This document shows positions 51,962-64,000 of a DNA stretch of 64,000 nucleotides, in pieces; the stretch's first letter is position 1, and every line of letters begins with the position of its first letter. The notes beneath the pieces are model-generated. The model ran no database searches. It was not told the DNA's origin and saw only the letters and a program-made list of their open reading frames with translations. The DNA is from Hysterium pulicare CBS 123377 (Eukaryota; Ascomycota; Dothideomycetes; Hysteriales; Hysteriaceae). The stretch lies in the NCBI GenBank assembly GCA_000467715.1, contig AJFK01000093.1:186001-250000 (forward strand), read 5' to 3'. The translations under genes and the position numbers were made by a program.

Positions 51962-54900
51962 ATGGATGAGCGTGTCAACTTTGACGTTAATGAATCCCTC
52001 AAATACTATCTATCGGACCCAAGTTCAATAGCCACTCCTGAGGCGCCCTCAGAGCTGGTTGAATGCGAGCACGATCCGGAAGCTCTAACACCTGCATTGA
52101 TAAACAGCGAGTTGAATCCTGTCGTCGATGCGGTTGCTGAGAGCCCGGACGCGATCGCTCGTACTTCTTATTTCGATACCTTGCAATTCCTTCTCAAGTG
52201 TGCACCCACTTTCCCTCAAGATGTACAGATCCATACCTCAGAACCTGACTGTGAACTCTTCCGCCGATCTAGGACTTCTTCTCAAATTCCTCCGGTTACC
52301 CTCAGCAAAATCCTCGATCTCATTGTTTCCGCATTGTCTGCCCAAGCCGACGTCGCTCATTCAGATCTCGAAGCCGACGAGCAAGACACCTTACAACATC
52401 ATAAGCAATTGCTGGAAATCTTTGGATTTCTGTTGCAATGGACCATTGCTGCAATCGAGACAAGGGCGGCCGAGAAGTCAGCTTCAGCACCAGCTGCAAG
52501 AGGTCGAGGAGGAAAGGGCGCAAAATCGAAGTCTGGCGCAAACAAAGAGGCCAACTGGGATGCGTCAGGGCAGCTACAGACGGCGCTCGATGTAATGAGC
52601 AAAGTGCTTAAACTAAAGCTTGCAAGAATATTCGTGACCACTTCTGAGCGGGATACATTCATCAGTCTGTTCACACGGCCCGCTTATCTGATCTTAGAGA
52701 GCGAGGCTCGAGTCAAAAACACGGCCATTCGCATGCATGTTTTCAGGGTTCTCTGCATCTCGATAAAGCATCATGGACATGCATTTGGTAACGTCATCTA
52801 GAGGATATAAGTACATATTCTTTGCTAATTCGTGAGCTTAGGTGCGCAAACATCCATCATTCAGAATCTATCGTATTTTGAGCACTTGTCAGAACCTATG
52901 GCAGAATTCCTACAGATTCTGGCAGAGCAATACGATTACCCCCAGCTCACTGAAGAAGTCTTAAGGTGCAAAAGCTTCTGTTCATGTACAACAAAATCAT
53001 ACTGACTTTTAGCAGGGAACTGAGCAATAAAGAGTTCAACAGCAACGATTTGAAAGGTCCCAAATCTGTCTCGACCTTCGTAATCAAAATTTCAGAACTT
53101 TCCCCCCGTCTTGTCATAAAGCAAATGACCCTATTAGCAAAATTTCTTGATAGCGAGGTAGCTCAGTATTCCGTGCTTGTATTCTTTATTTCTAGCTAAA
53201 ATCTGGTTTAGTCATACACACTCCGTTGTGCCATTATCGAAGTTTGCGGAAACTTGATTACCATGTTGAGCAAGCAAGAGGGCGAAGAACGAAGCGAAAA
53301 TCACAAAGGTCAAATGAATGCATTTTTCGATGTCCTGGAGGAAAGATTCCTTGATGTGAATCCCTATTGTCGGTGCCGTGCTATCCAAGTCTACGCCAAG
53401 CTCTGCGACCTGGACCAAAAGTTTCCAAAGCGTCGGCAAGCAGCTGCGGAGCTTGCAGCGAGGAGTCTCGAAGATAAGAGCAGCAATGTTCGACGAAATG
53501 CGATCAAACTTCTTGGGAAACTGGTGTCCACTCATCCATTCAGCGTCCTACACGGCGGACTGCTCGCGTTCAAAGACTGGAATGCTCGGCTGGAGACCGT
53601 TGATGCAGAGATCAACGCCCTGAAACCGCCCGAAGCGCTCCAGGAGAAGCCTGCGACGGATGAACCTACTGTTGACGAAACCTTGTTAGCAGATGCGACC
53701 CAAACAGAACATGCACCAGCTCCAGAACCCAAGCCAATGACGGACGAGGAGAAAGCTGCTGCTATCGAAAAGGCAGCCGCGGAAGCAGCGACGTCAGAGG
53801 CCATAAATAAACTCCAGCTCACCCGTCGGTATTATATCGAGGCTCTGAAATTCATAGAGGTGGTTGATGAAGCTGCTCCGATCGTAGCTCAGCTCTTATC
53901 GTCCAAAAATAAGAGCGAGGTCATAGAAGCTATGGACTTCTTCGTGATTATCGACGCGTATAAGATCGAAAGCGCCCGCACAGGCATTCGACGAATGCTT
54001 CGCTTGATATGGACGAAAGGCAATAGCGATGAAGGCAAGGGTGTTCAAACGCACCTCATTGAGTGCTACAAGGGGCTCTTCTTTGATGCACCGGATTCTT
54101 TCACCGCAAATGACGCTGCAAACTTTATCGCGAAGAACATGATTAGTCTAACCTTTGGTGTTACACCTGCGGAATTGACATCGCTGGAGCAGCTCTTAAG
54201 TACTATGATGAAACAGGAGCTGGTGAATGAGCTTGTCATTCAGAAACTGTGGCAGGTTTATGGAGTCCAGAAGAAAGAGATCTCGAAGAGCCAGCGTCGA
54301 GGAGCCATTATCGTGTTAGGAATGCTTGCCCTCGCTGATCCCAGTATCGTTGTTAGAGAGATGGAGATCTGCTTGAGGATAGGTCTTGGTGAGCTTGGTC
54401 GACGAGATCTTGGGCTCGCCAGATATACCTGCATTGCTCTGCGACGAATCAGCGCACCTCCTGGAAAACAAGCTGCGGGATCCGCACCAGTGACAGTCAA
54501 GCTTCCTAACGACCACGCGGTTCTGGTGAAGCTTGCCGCAATGACTGAAGTGGTGTCTGACAGTAAGGAATGGTTCGGTGTTGCTGAGCAGGCTATCGGT
54601 GCCATCTACGCATTATCAAAGCATCCAGACATTCTATGCTCCGAGATTCTCAGAAGAAAGACGAAACATGTCTTTGCGCCCCAAGCACCGTCCAGGCCAA
54701 CAACAAGTGAAGGAGAAGCAGAGACTAGTCAAATGCCATCTCCGCCCCCAGAAGAGGCCATCAAAGCCGATGAAAAGCCAGCGACAGCGAAGCAACGACC
54801 TGCTCTAGCTCTCTCTCAACTCCTCTTCATCGTGGGCCACGTCGCTATAAAACAAATTGTTCATCTTGAACTTACCGAACAAGAATTCAAACGTCGCAAG

Positions 54901-56129
54901 GCCGAAAAAGAAAAGAAAGCCACACCTTGCCAATCTATTGCGCCCTCGAATGCCTCTCCGACCAAGAAAAAGAAGAAGTCGGCTGGGAAAGAAGAGACTC
55001 CAGCCCCTGAAGAAGCGGACGAACTCGATCTCATGGCTGGAACGACTGAAGACGATTTCACAGAAGCGCTGGCACATATCAGAGAGCGCGAGCTCCTCTA
55101 TGGTCCACAGTCTCTCCTCGCGAACTTTGGCCCACTCGTAGCAGATCTCTGTGCGAATAACACGACATATGCGGACCCCACTCTGCAAGCTCAAGCCGCT
55201 CTCTGTCTTGCTAAGCTCATGTGCGTGAGCTCAGAGTACTGCGAGCGAAATCTAGGTCTGCTCCTTACAATCCTTGAACGCAGTAAAGACGCCGTCGTGC
55301 GGAGCAATCTTGTCGTCGCTCTCGGCGACATGGCTGTCTGCTTCAATCATCTCATAGACGAGAACACCGACTTCCTCTACCGTCGCTTGAACGATGGCGA
55401 TCCTTCTGTGAAACGAACTTGTCTCATGACTCTGACCTTCCTTATCCTAGCTGGTCAAGTCAAAGTCAAGGGACAGTTGGGCGAAATGGCGAAATGCCTG
55501 GAAGACAGTGATAAGAAGATCGCAGACATGGCTCGCATGTTCTTCTCTGAACTTGCGACGAAGGATAATGCCGTTTACAACCAGTTCGTCGATATGTTTA
55601 GCGTGTTGAGCGCAGATACAGGATTGGACGAAGACGCGTTTAGGAGGATCCTCAAATTCTTGGCTGGGTTTATCGAAAAGGTATGTTCATTCTCTTGTTT
55701 TATTTGTTATATTTCCATGACAGAGCATAGTTTTGCTTTGCCGAGTTTGCCGAAACTGGTAGCCGCTATTTTCTGACCCATGCATTTTCCCCAACATGAA
55801 TATTACTACTAGAATATCCATGTTGGGGAAACTGTATTAGGAAATGGGGGCGGCCGTTATGGGTTAAGTGCTTATTGATCGCTTATCCCTCAGGTCTTGT
55901 TCAGTTTTCCTAGAACGATTCATTACCGTACGGTCATGTGCTAATGTACATGATACAGGACAAACATGCTAAACAGCTCGCTGCGAAGTTTGCGGCGAGG
56001 TTACCTAGAGCCGAGAACGAGAGGCAGTGGAACGATGTCGCCTTTGCTTTGGGCTTGCTGCAACACAAGGATGAAGAGATTCAGAAGTTGGTTGGAGAGG
56101 GTTTCAAGGTTGTCCAAGCTACTGCATAA
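51962..56129 (+). CDS. CND1: Condensin complex subunit 1 (Cnd1/Ycs4/CAP-D2)
   Basis: Exons 51962-52787, 52842-52965, 53016-53157, 53212-55680 and 55959-56129 give 1243 residues, normal for the family. It is an all-helical HEAT-repeat protein: an N-terminal Cnd1 domain (YFDTLQFLLKCAPTFPQDVQ), a charged Ala/Gly-rich patch near residues 175-190, HEAT repeats (CIHY-like YTLRCAIIEVCGNLITMLSK, RAIQVYAKLCDLDQKFPKRR), an acidic Glu/Pro-rich insert near residues 510-580, and the C-terminal HEAT block ending FIEKDKHAKQLAAKFAARLP. Condensin compacts chromosomes in mitosis; this subunit anchors the HEAT part of the complex to DNA. The last intron (278 nt) is far longer than the other four (50-54 nt) and contains a perfect hairpin. 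Confidence 0.92.
55786..55831. repeat. Perfect 13-nt inverted repeat inside the last condensin intron
   Basis: TTTCCCCAACATG at 55786-55798 and its exact complement CATGTTGGGGAAA at 55819-55831, loop 20 nt. It lies in an intron about five times longer than its siblings, so it could mark a small inserted element or a structured intron. Confidence 0.65.
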
Positions 56130-57703
56130 ATCTATCTGAACCCCGAATTGGATCATATTGGTGCCCTGACAATGGTCTGGCATGAGTGCTTGGATTGGCT
56201 TTGGAGTTTGTAATGACTGGTGTGAAAGGGACTTTGGTGTCGCAATGGAACTCTATTTCTGAGCATTATGCACCTGTTCTGTAGTAAATCGTAAATCTGC
56301 GTACACTTCACTTCGCTTCACTTTCCTTATCGCGCTTCTGAACAGAAACCGGCCTTTACGTCTCAGTTTGACCTCTGAGTGACAGGATGATAGACGCAGA
56401 CCGCCGAGGCACACTTGTTTCTTAGTATGATTAGAATGAAGCCGAAGTAACGGCAAGCAAGCGCTCTGCAAAGTAGAAATCAGTAGCCGCAAGTGAAAAT
56501 ATCGTGGCCGCCAAGGGGCCTCGAAGTCGGATCGATGACATCCACGTGGTAGCTTCCAGGACTGGGTCGAGCTATAGTTCCGATCGGAACCTTAGTACTG
56601 TTGCCACTTGAAAGATCCTCGCATCAAACACTCGGCCTACGTAGTACGTGCTCCTATACTCATTACTCCCCGGACTGCAGTTCCCCGATTTTGATCTGTC
56701 CTCAAGTGGACCCATCATTTCTCGCGCTTGTCTTATTGTGACGTCTCTTCCCTCGTAGTTCCATTCAGTCACGGAATCATTAGGATCAAGATCTACAGTA
56801 GCTGTTCAGGGGCTCAGGAGATCAACATCGATTTTAAATCACGAACAAAGTGCATTACAGTAGTTTCCGGAGCGGCGACCTGGCGCGTGGGTTTTAGGAG
56901 AATTAAATGATGTAGTTACGCGTCCTACGAACTATCTCAGCGGCAGACAGAACCTTCAGCTGCAGCAAAAGATTTTCCGTCAACCAGGACGACGGGACAG
57001 TTGCTGAACCATCACCGGGCTTGTGATAGCGGGCGGGAATCCAGCGCCACGAGATTTTCAGCCTTGTCGAACTCGATGAAGAGAACGATCAAGAACGCGA
57101 TGCCAGTACTAACAGAGACAAGTACAGAACTACGGCATGGTAGTATACAGACAAAGACGTCGGGAATGCCGCAAGCTTTCGCCAATTCCCCTTTGATTCG
57201 TGGATAAACCCCGGTCCGGTATCGGCGAATTAAGACTGATGCAAGTGCCGGTACCTTGCAGGTGTCAGAAACCGCTTTTGGATCCGAACGACCTCACGCC
57301 AACCGCGATAGCGCATGGACTGGACCTAATGCGGCTTCACGATCGGTTGCGGCTGGCTTTGAGCCGCGTTCTTGCGCAACGGAGATTCGGCCGACATCAG
57401 AGGTACTACGGAGATATATTCCCAAACGGTCTTCCGCGAGATCCATCCAGCAGCACGTCTTGTGGCCTGGAATGTTCCTGGGGCGAAATAAGATCTATTA
57501 GGACTAAACAAGCTATTGTGCTCCGATGCACATGGCAAAAAATCTAACCCGCAGCTGGGTTCTTCCAAGATCCAGGTTGGCGGGAAGATGATCAAGTATC
57601 TTCGGTAATGTTATAGGGATATATACTTTCACCCCTGGACCCCTGGGTAAATCAATCTTTTGGCCAAACAGTTTCAATTGTGGTACGAATCATCTGATTC
57701 ACT
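56130..57703. other. Intergenic, 1.6 kb, with TATA-type promoter at its end
   Basis: No gene is convincing; the frame 57200-57547 (plus) has no domain. A TATATACTTTCACCCCTGG stretch at 57621 followed by a short leader marks the probable promoter of the pectinesterase gene, about 80 bp before its ATG. Confidence 0.45.
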
Positions 57704-60700
57704 ATGCGGCTCCATGTCACTGCTGCAGCTGCGCTCTTTGGAGTCGCAGCTGCGCAATCAAGCACGCTGTCCACGCTGTCTTCTACTCCTGCATCTTCTT
57801 CCTCTACTCCTCTTGTTACTACGATCTCTTCTTCTCCTTCCGCTTCGTTATCTTCATCGACTGCACCGTCAGCATCAGGGAATGCTGTGACCGTAGCATT
57901 AGATGGCTCTGGACAATTCAGTGTCATTGAGGCTGCCATCTCCTATGCACAGAAAAGCGGCTTCCCTACTGTAACCATCAAAGCTGGGTTAGTGGAATTG
58001 GGTTCTTCCGCATAAGACTGTTTCTGACTTGGATCTTAGTACATACTCACAAACCGCCACAATCCTTGCCACTCAAACCGTCACTGTCGTTGGCGAATCA
58101 GACTCTTCGGATGATTATTCGCAGAACAAGGTCACTATTACTAACACTACTCTTCCTCTGAAGATTGGAACGTACTCTTTGAAGGGAGCAACTTTCAGGA
58201 ATATCAATTTTGTCAACCCCAGCACGGCCGACTCTTCCAATGCAGTACAACTCAGCGGGACTGATCTCGCCTTCTACACCTGTCAGATCGTATCCGCCGG
58301 CGGACAGGCCATATATGCAAATAACGGAATTGGTTTCATTACGAACTCTTACATCGAGGGGTCCACCAAACTGTTTGCAGGATACCCAACCCTATATGTG
58401 TACGATTCAGTCATCAGCGCGACTGCTGTGTCAAACACAATTATTGTATACACAAAGGGGCCAACATACTCGGTTAACTCACAAGTCTACAACTCGACCG
58501 TGGTATTTGATTCATGCTCAATCACCCCTAAGTCGGGCTCCACCGCTTCCGGCGTGTATCTAGCAGCTCCGAACGCCAATGGATCCGTTGCCATCTGGCG
58601 AAATTGCAACCTTGCAAGTTACATCAGTAGCGCAGGTGTTCATTCAAGCTCGTCGAAGTATGCCTGCTTCTACGGTGAATTTGCGGACACCGGAGCAGGG
58701 AGTTATGCCAGCCAGGCAAGCTCTCGATCTATCTACGATGTCCTTCTTTCTGCCGATCAGCTCGGTTCGTTTTCTTTGAGCAACGTTTTTGGCAATTCAA
58801 TGCCTCCTTATGCCACCTCCAACACAGATTGGATCGATCAAAGTGTTGTACAGGCAATAGCTCAATCTGATGCTGCCCAGATTGCGTCAGCAAAAGGAAG
58901 CTCGAGTATCTCGAGTTCGAGTAGTACGACCTCAACCGCCACGTCAGTTTCCACCTCTTCGCCAAGCGCTTCCACGTCGGGAGTCACGACGACGACGCCG
59001 ACCAGTGTTAGTTTGTCAAGCTCGAGCACAAGCATTTTAGTTTCATCCTCCGCGATTCCAAGTACAACTTCGTTGGTGGGAACAAGCACTAGCGTCGTGT
59101 CGTCAGTCTCGACTGCTTCCGGCTCAGTCTCGACCATTTCCAGCTCGATTTCTTCCGGCTCAGTCTCATCTTCCACGATTTCTTCCGTGGCATCCTCGAC
59201 ATCAGGGTGCTCCCTCCCAAGCGGCGTTTCTTCGAGCGCTGTTGTCGTTGGCCCTGCAGGCTCATGCGCGCAGTACAATAGCATTTCTGACGCTCTTGGA
59301 AACTTTACATCATCTGTTTCGGCCTACATATACGTTCTTGCGGGAACGTATACGGAACAAATTGTCACCAGCCGCACAGGCGCTACAGTTATTCGAGGAG
59401 AGAGTAGTAACCTATTGAACCCAAACAGCAACAAGGTTACGGTCCAATTCTCAAGCGCGGTGGCATCTAATGCCGGTAGTTCTGAGCCATCAAGTGTGTT
59501 CCGATCAATGACATCAAGCGCAAAGAACTATGCCTTCTATGGCATTAACTTCGAGAACACATACCCCTCAACTACCGGCTACATCGCAATCGCTATGGAC
59601 ATTAAAGCCCAGCAAGTAGGCTTTTATTCATGCACATTCAAATCTTCGCAAGGCACTTTGTTGGTCAACACCGGAACATTCTATTTCTCCAATTGCGTGA
59701 TCTATGGAACCACCGATTTTGTTTGGGGTTATGGTGGGGCATATTTCTATAATTCAAAGATTGTGAGCTTGAGTACGAGCGGAACTTCAACAATTGCCGC
59801 TCAGTACTATCCTGCAAGCAGTGGGCCATCACAGATCGTATTTGATACCTGTGCCATTGTCCCGTTCAGCTCCTCCGTGCCGCAGGGTTCCGTATATCTT
59901 GGACGAGACTACACAACCAGCTCACGAGTTGCGGTGATAAATTCCTTCCTAGATGCTCACATAGCGTCAGTTGGTTGGTACCTGAAGAGCTCTACGACAA
60001 ATGTCACTTTCGTGGAAGCGAACAATACTGGGCCAGGAGCTGCAACATCAGGCCGGATATCTGTAGTACTCACAGATGGTTCTGGATATTCCGCTGCCAA
60101 TGTCCTTGGTTCCACTAGTTGGATAGACCAAAGCGCTGTAGCAGCATTCAGTGGGTTTCCAGATTCCGTGTACTCCGTCTCAACATCCAGTTCCGTTACG
60201 TCTTCTATCGGCTCTACCACGTCTTCTGTTGGCTCGGTCACGACCTCTGTGGGCTCGGTCACGTCTTCTGTCGCCTCTACAACTTCTTCATCTGCTGCTA
60301 CATCTACTGCAACGCTCATCGTCTCCACATCCCCAGGCGCCGGTGAATATCCAAATATCACCGCTGCCATAGCTGCACTTCCGAACGACTCGAAGCCCTA
60401 CACGATCTTAGTACGTGCTGGTACTTACAACGAGCAGCTTTCGGTCACGAGAGCTGGGAAAGTGACCCTTCGTGGTGATACTGACTTCCCTAACGATTTC
60501 TCTCAAAACCAGGTATATAAAATCCAAAAGGGACCCCCGGGTTTCATGTTTTTGACTAATGTTTCTCTTCTAGGTCATTGTGACATTTTCGAGCGGTAGA
60601 CTGACCAGTCTCAGCCAGAATGAGCAGACTCCAGTTTTGAACGTCAAACACCAGAACTCAGATGTTTCGGGTTTCGCTGTCTACAACATCGATTTCATTA

Positions 60701-63700
60701 ATAGCTATCCGCAGACGGCGAATACTGCCGCACTGGCGGGTGACTTTTACCTTTACGACTTTGCCGCCTATGGATGTAGTTTCAAGGGGTACCAAGACAC
60801 GTTACTGGCCAACAAAGGATCTCAAGTTTTCAGCAACTGCTACATCGAAGGAAGTGTGGACTTCATATGGGGCTACTCAACAGCTTATTTCCATGGTTGT
60901 TATATCGCAAGCAACACCCCAGGTGCTTGTGTTGCTGCTCAAAGCCGCTCCAGTGCAACTGCAGTCGGAGGATACGTATTCGACTCTTGTTATGTCACAT
61001 ATACCGACACGTATGGCAGCAGCTACGGCCTATCATACCTCGGTCGCCCGTACTCGAACTACTCGATCGCAGTGTACATGAACTCGTATATCGACAAACA
61101 TATCAACTCTGCGGGATGGTCCGTCTGGCAGACAAGTAACCCCCAAACTGGAGGTGTCCTTTTCGGAGAATACAATAACTCTGGTCCTGGTTCCTGGTCG
61201 GCTTCTACCTCGCGTGCTTCATTTGCAACCAACTTGACCGCGTCACAAGCCCAAGCGTACACTCTGTCCAGCTGGATCGGGGACACATCTTGGATCGACA
61301 TGACAGCATATAACTATGCCCCATCATACGATATATCCGGATCTTCTCCCACGACAACGTCTCCTTCCGGAACCGCATCTGCAAGCAGTACTGTCTCTGC
61401 AAGTAGCACCGCAAGTGCTACTTGGGGACACCCAAGCTCTGGTATCGTTCCGCCAGCAGGCGCCGTACTGGTCTCGCCAAGTGGTACAGTGAATGGATCT
61501 TACGCCAATCTTACCAGTGCATTGGCATCTCTCCCTTCTGGAAGCAGTGTTCAGATCATTTTCATGTACCCTGGTACGTACAATGAGCAAGTTCCCTCCA
61601 TCAATCGTGCTGGTCCGGTCCAGATCATTGGGTACACAACAGACTCTCCTGGTAAGAATTATACCACCAATCAAGTCACAGTGTCTTTTGCTAGAGGCTT
61701 GTCTGTCTCTCCTTTGCCCACTGGCCATTCCGACGCGGAAACCGCAGTATTTTCAACCGCTTCCACTAAAATTGCACTCTATAACATCAACATCATCAAC
61801 ACCGATAATTTAGATGGTGCTCTCTCAAGCTACGTCACTTTGGCCGGTTCGATTTATGGAAATGACATTGGATTCTATGGATGTTCTTTCATTGGCTGGC
61901 AGGATACGCTCCTGACCGGAGCAACCTCTGGATACCAGTACTACGAGTCCTCGTATATCGAAGGAGCAATCGATTTTATTTGGGGTTACTCAAAGGCATA
62001 CTTCAAAGGCTGCACCATTGGCGCTAAGCGTGCGTCCTCGTGTGTTACCGCGCAAAGTAGAGCATCGTCCTCTGCTATCGGAGGCTATATTTTCGATCAA
62101 TGTCTCTTCACTGCAGCCTCAGATGCTACTGTCGATCTCACCCAATCAGTTTACCTTGGTCGTCCATACTCCAAATATGCTTGGGTCTATGTCAAAAACT
62201 CATATCTCGACAAGACCATTCAGCCAGCGGGATGGAAGGTCTGGTCAGCCAGTGATCCAAGAACAGACAACATCTACTTTGCCGAGTTCAACAACTCCGG
62301 GCCCGGTAACTGGGAAAGCAATTCTGCAGCTCGCCTGGCTTTTGGAAATGCCACCCTTCTTACATCCGATGCATGGAGCTTGGCGAGTGTGATGGACTCC
62401 ACTTCTTGGATTGATATGACATACTGGAATACCATTCAGACGCCGACTCTTTCTGCCCAGGCTGCCACCACTACGACTCCAGTCGTCAATGGTAGTTCTA
62501 CGTTCAATGGTACCACTCCTCCAGCGGGTGCGTATATTGTTTCTAAGACCGCAATTGAAGGTGTGACGACATACTCCTCCATTCAAGATGCTCTGAACGC
62601 CCTGCCCACATCAACCAAGGTGACACCTATCGTCTTTATCTATCCTGGAGTGTATACTGAACAGCTCATTGTCAACCGCTCTGGAACCACCATTTTCCGC
62701 GGTTACTCGGCGAGCACGGACGACTATACTGAGAACCAAGTCACTATACGATACAATGCGGCGGTCGACACTCAATCGGACGCTTCTAATTCCGACTCAG
62801 CTACCGTTTATGCCACCGGAAACTACTTCCAGGCTTACAACATTAATTTTGACAACAACTTCGGCACAACAGAAGACTATGCGTCGCTAGGCTTTGCGGT
62901 GAAGAGCAGCAAGTATGCATCACTCTACGGCTGCTCTGTAACTGGTGGTCAGGACTCCCTTCTGATAAATGGCTACTTCTTCGCTTTCAACTCCTACATT
63001 GCAGGAACGGTTGATTTCATCTGGGGATCTGGGGCTGGATATTTCCTAAGCTCCACGATCTCACCTCTCGAGGACGATATCAACATTACAGCTGACAAGC
63101 GAGCTTCTAACATCACTAACGCGGGTTTTGTTTTCGATCAGTGCACCATCGTCGCTGCTTCAAGCGCTGGGACACTGACTGACGTCTCGCTTGGCCGACC
63201 TTGGAATGACTTAGCAAGGGTTGCGTATATTAAATCTTATCTGAGTTCAATGATCATTCCAGCTGGTTGGGAGCAATGGTATGTTTCGAGACTTCTCTAG
63301 AAAACGCTCTATTCTAATCAAAGCTAATTGTTATGAAATAGGTCGAAGAGCAGTCCCCAGACTGACCAAGTCACATTTGGCGAATATTGCAATACTGGGC
63401 CCGGCGCCGCTTCCCTCAGCAGTCGTGCAAGCTTCTCGCAGCAGCTTTCTGATGCTAATGTTGTTCAATTCGAGCTGGCGAACTTCTTTACCACGACCAG
63501 CTGGATCAACTTCACTTACGTCGATGTCACACCCTTTGTTCCAGGCAATTGCTCGACGACAAGCCCGACGAGTTCATCAGTTCGTCCGACGTCAACCTCA
63601 GCCTCTTCGTCTTCGCTTAGTGCTGTTTACAAGACCATCACCGTTTCTTCGCTGTCTACATTCTATGTTACAAGCCCAATTACCGTCCTGAGCAGTACTA

Positions 63701-64000
63701 CGACTCGCATCACTTCAAATGTTGGCTTGACTATAACTCCCGCTGTCAGCTACGCGACTACGACTGTAAAATCGACCAATAGTGCCACTATTACGGTTTC
63801 GGAACCTGATGTCACGAAGACGTCGTCCACAATCCTTACTGAAAACCAGAGTGTGACGATAACGTCCGCTCCTGTGACGAAGACCAGCACTTTGAAACAA
63901 ACGTCAACAATGACGATAACCCAAAGCGTCCCTGGTGACACTCAGACGATCAAGTCTACTTCCACCATTCTGAGCACGTCTACTTCGACTCTGAAGTCAG
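57704..64000 (+). CDS. Giant secreted protein with five tandem pectinesterase domains (3' end outside window)
   Basis: Exons 57704-57987, 58040-60512, 60574-63278 and 63342 to beyond the window; at least 2040 aa. Signal peptide MRLHVTAAAALFGVAAAQ. Five CE8 pectinesterase beta-helix domains lie at about residues 59-369, 500-800, 862-1165, 1218-1540 and 1572-1888, separated by Ser/Thr-rich linkers that should be heavily O-glycosylated, with a Ser/Thr-rich stalk after the fifth. Domains 3-5 keep the catalytic set: QD (GYQDTLL, GWQDTLL, GGQDSLL), the nucleophile Asp in VDFIWG/IDFIWG, and Arg in LGRP. Domain 1 has lost all three (GSTKLFAGY; VYLAAPN); domain 2 has QG instead of QD but keeps TDFVWG and LGR. 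Normal enzymes have one domain; the products demethylate pectin at the plant cell wall. Confidence 0.9.

Noticed and set aside
58862-59284. 140-codon minus-strand frame, Glu/Val-rich
   Set aside because: It is the antisense shadow of the Ser/Thr-rich linker between pectinesterase domains 1 and 2; low-complexity codons leave the reverse frame open.
59957-60370. 137-codon minus-strand frame
   Set aside because: Antisense of the linker between pectinesterase domains 2 and 3; repetitive Val/Glu/Thr translation with no domain.
1-64000. tRNA, rRNA or snoRNA genes
   Set aside because: I looked by eye for T-loop (GGTTCGAATCC-like) signals and conserved rRNA stretches and found none; a covariance-model scan would be needed for certainty.

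Overview
The window is nuclear DNA of a filamentous ascomycete (Pezizomycotina). The evidence is the many short GT-AG introns (about 45-90 nt) with CTAAC/CTRAC-type branch sites, and the gene content: a WOPR/Gti1-Pac2 regulator, a cytochrome b5 sphingolipid desaturase, a Dal5-type MFS permease, secreted pectinesterase and numerous tiny Cys-rich proteins. A member of the Leotiomycetes (Helotiales) is my guess from overall resemblance; I could not search for it.

Layout. 0-8 kb: a disordered conserved fungal protein, a ten-exon MFS permease and a coiled-coil protein. 8-15 kb: an AT-rich accessory block with four small minus-strand genes. Each lies downstream of a look-alike promoter module (TATATA box plus a GC-richer core) and copies of an ATGGCTCA motif, which forms 20-bp tandem arrays upstream of two of the genes; the fourth gene is followed upstream by a 124-bp tandem repeat. 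15-25 kb: a b5-fusion desaturase divergent from a phosphoglucomutase/phosphoribomutase, then a 1135-aa conserved protein of unknown function. 24.6-31 kb: a 6.4-kb gene desert ending at the WOPR transcription factor. 33-39 kb: a small cytochrome b5, an F-box protein with an uncertain 3' end, and three tandem small MC-type Cys-rich genes followed by an orphan promoter. 39-43 kb: a multi-pass membrane protein and an aspartyl-tRNA synthetase homologue whose class II motif 2 is lost. 44-46.6 kb: a stand-alone RapZ C-terminal-like protein, two tiny spliced genes and a possibly broken gene. 47-56 kb: conserved housekeeping genes: an ER DnaJ ending in HDEL, mitochondrial uS17m, and a Cdc7-type kinase head to head with condensin subunit 1. 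57.7 kb to the edge: one giant secreted protein with five tandem pectinesterase domains, of which the first two have lost catalytic residues; it runs off the window.

How they relate: the housekeeping genes are independent. Cdc7 and condensin share a 189-bp bidirectional promoter with G1/S-like boxes and are probably co-expressed. The small-protein blocks look like recently duplicated, lineage-specific accessory DNA between conserved anchors. The most unusual items are the five-domain pectinesterase, the degenerate synthetase, and the repeat-driven small-gene array at 8-15 kb. Splice sites were placed by eye from consensus and reading frame, without RNA data.
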